DNA of 64,000 nucleotides from Eriocheir sinensis (taxonomy: Eukaryota > Arthropoda > Malacostraca > Decapoda > Varunidae). The notes beneath the pieces are model-generated. The model was not told the origin of the DNA. It saw only the letters and a list, made by a program, of their open reading frames with translations, and did not search any database. This document shows positions 62,961 to 64,000 of the stretch, one piece after another. The stretch covers positions 1 to 64,000 of the forward strand of contig NW_026110522.1 of the NCBI RefSeq assembly GCF_024679095.1, in the 5' to 3' direction. Both the position numbers and the translations under genes were made by a program. Every line of letters starts with the position of its first letter. Position 1 is the first letter of the stretch.

Positions 62961-63785
62961 TTCTTCCTCTCTTTACTGTCCTCTATGTCTTTCCTCCATT
63001 TCATTTCCTCTTCCGTTTCTCCTTCTCGTCTTTCTTCCTTTTCTATTTCTTTTTTTATCATTTACTCCTCATGCCTCACTTCCCTTCCTCCTTTCCTCTC
63101 CTCTTTCTCTCATTTTCTCTTCTTCTGTTTGCTTGTTTTTTTTTATTATTTCCTTTCCTTTCCCTTCCTTTTCTTCTCTTCCACTACGTTTCCTCTCCTT
63201 TCCTTTCTTTTCCTTCTCTTATTTCCTTTCCTTTCCCTTCCTTTTCTTCTTTCACCTCGTTTCCTCTTCTTTTCTCTCTTTTCTCTCTCTTTTTTTCCTT
63301 TCCTTTCCCTTCCTTTTCTTCTCTTTCATTTCGTTTCCTCTCCTTTTCTTTCTTTTCCTCCTCTTATTTCCTTTACTTTTCTTTCCTTTTTCTCTCCTTC
63401 ACTTCGTTTTCTCTCCATTTCTTTCTCTTCCTTCTCTTATTTCCTTTCCTTTCCCTTCCTTTTCCTCTCCTTCACTTCGTTTTCTCTCCTTTTCTTTCTC
63501 TTCCTTCTCTTTTTTCCTTTCCTTTCCCCTCCTTTTCTTCTCTTTCATTTCGTTTCCACTCCTTTTCTTTCTTTTCCTCCTCTTATTTCCTTTATTTTTC
63601 TTTCCTTTTCCTCTCCTTCACCTCGTTTTCTCTCCTTTTCTTTCTCCTCCTCCTCTTATTTCCTTTCCTTTCCTTTCCTTTCTTTTCTTTTCCCCTCTTG
63701 TTTCGTCTTCCTTCCTTCCTTCCCTGCTTGTTCTTTCTTTTCCTACTTCCTCATTCCTTTAGTGTTCTTTCTTTCTCCTTTCCCG

Positions 63786-63821
<36 letters not shown>

Positions 63822-64000
63822 CTTTTTTCGTTCTTTTTCTCGTTCTCTTTTTCTCGTTCTCTTTTTTGTTCTTTTCTCGTTCTTTTCATTTTTCTTTTTT
63901 CAGTTTTCTTTTCTAAGTTTTCTTTTTTTCGTTCTCTCTTGTTCTCTTTCATTCTCTTTTGTTCTCTTTTTCCTCTTTCATTCTCTCTCCCTCTTCCCCC
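62961..64000 (+). repeat. Second pyrimidine-rich tract (TTCC-type), to window end
   Basis: Over 1 kb of nearly pure C/T, with CTTTCCTTTCC-like units and a diverged ~110-120 bp higher-order repeat (TTTCGTTTCCTCTCCTTTTC ... CTTATTTCCTTTCCTTTCCC), (CT)n at 63789-63819 and TTCTC-rich DNA to the end. No gene. Confidence 0.92.

Noticed and set aside
62894..63916. 340-residue Phe/Ser-rich open frame
   Set aside because: Same compositional artefact in the terminal TTCC tract.

Overview
The window looks like intergenic and intronic DNA from an arthropod, most likely a decapod crustacean. The evidence is very dense di- and trinucleotide microsatellites, CR1/L2-type LINEs with esterase-type ORF1s, tRNA-derived SINEs, an env-bearing Ty3/gypsy element and spliced animal-type exons. 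Nothing is bacterial: there are no operons, rRNA genes or CRISPR arrays. The species assignment is inference; no sequence match could be run.

Layout. 0.4-2.6 kb: a minus-strand Myb/SANT-like gene (two phase-matched exons) with a LINE (LINE-A, 2.6-6.75 kb, minus) ending 26 bases upstream of its coding start. 7.4-7.7 kb: a (TA)n(CA)n(TA)n block. 7.85-9.29 kb: two PIF/Harbinger deletion derivatives, one inserted in the other. 9.4-13.1 kb: SINE and decayed LINE pieces. 14.0-19.1 kb: LINE-B, split by a minus-strand copy of its own family. 20.2-25.3 kb: LTR-1, a complete minus-strand Ty3/gypsy-like element with near-identical LTRs, a 5-bp target duplication and a TTAA-bounded 798-bp insertion in its integrase region. 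25.3-29 kb: LINE fragments and candidate exons. 29.1-31.9 kb: LINE-D, lacking its RT core. 33-36 kb: a hAT-like MITE, minisatellites and candidate minus-strand exons. 36.8-37.5 kb: two exons of a GH31 alpha-glucosidase-like gene, apparently a pseudogene. 37.6-40.1 kb: a long pyrimidine-rich tract with a composite CCT minisatellite. 40.25-42.05 kb: the one substantial non-transposon gene, an acidic-repeat protein with a C-terminal KH domain, broken by a single extra base. 44.2-56.9 kb: LINE-E, interrupted by LTR-2, a 9.7-kb env-bearing Ty3/gypsy element with 1,200-bp LTRs. 57.0-62.96 kb: LINE-F (L2-like), interrupted by a 790-bp MITE with long inverted termini. 62.96-64 kb: a second pyrimidine tract.

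How it fits together. Most of the window is a stratigraphy of insertions. At several junctions the host element's reading frame lines up across the insertion when one target-site copy is removed (LTR-2 in LINE-E, the TTAA element in LTR-1, the TA element in LINE-F, Harbinger in Harbinger), which fixes the boundaries and relative ages well. Strongest points for follow-up: a 17-bp complementarity between the LTR-1 LTR and the sequence just past it, suggesting self-primed reverse transcription; the KH/acidic-repeat gene; the nested Harbingers carrying a LINE-A 3' end; and the contrast between near-identical LTRs and broken coding regions in both LTR elements.
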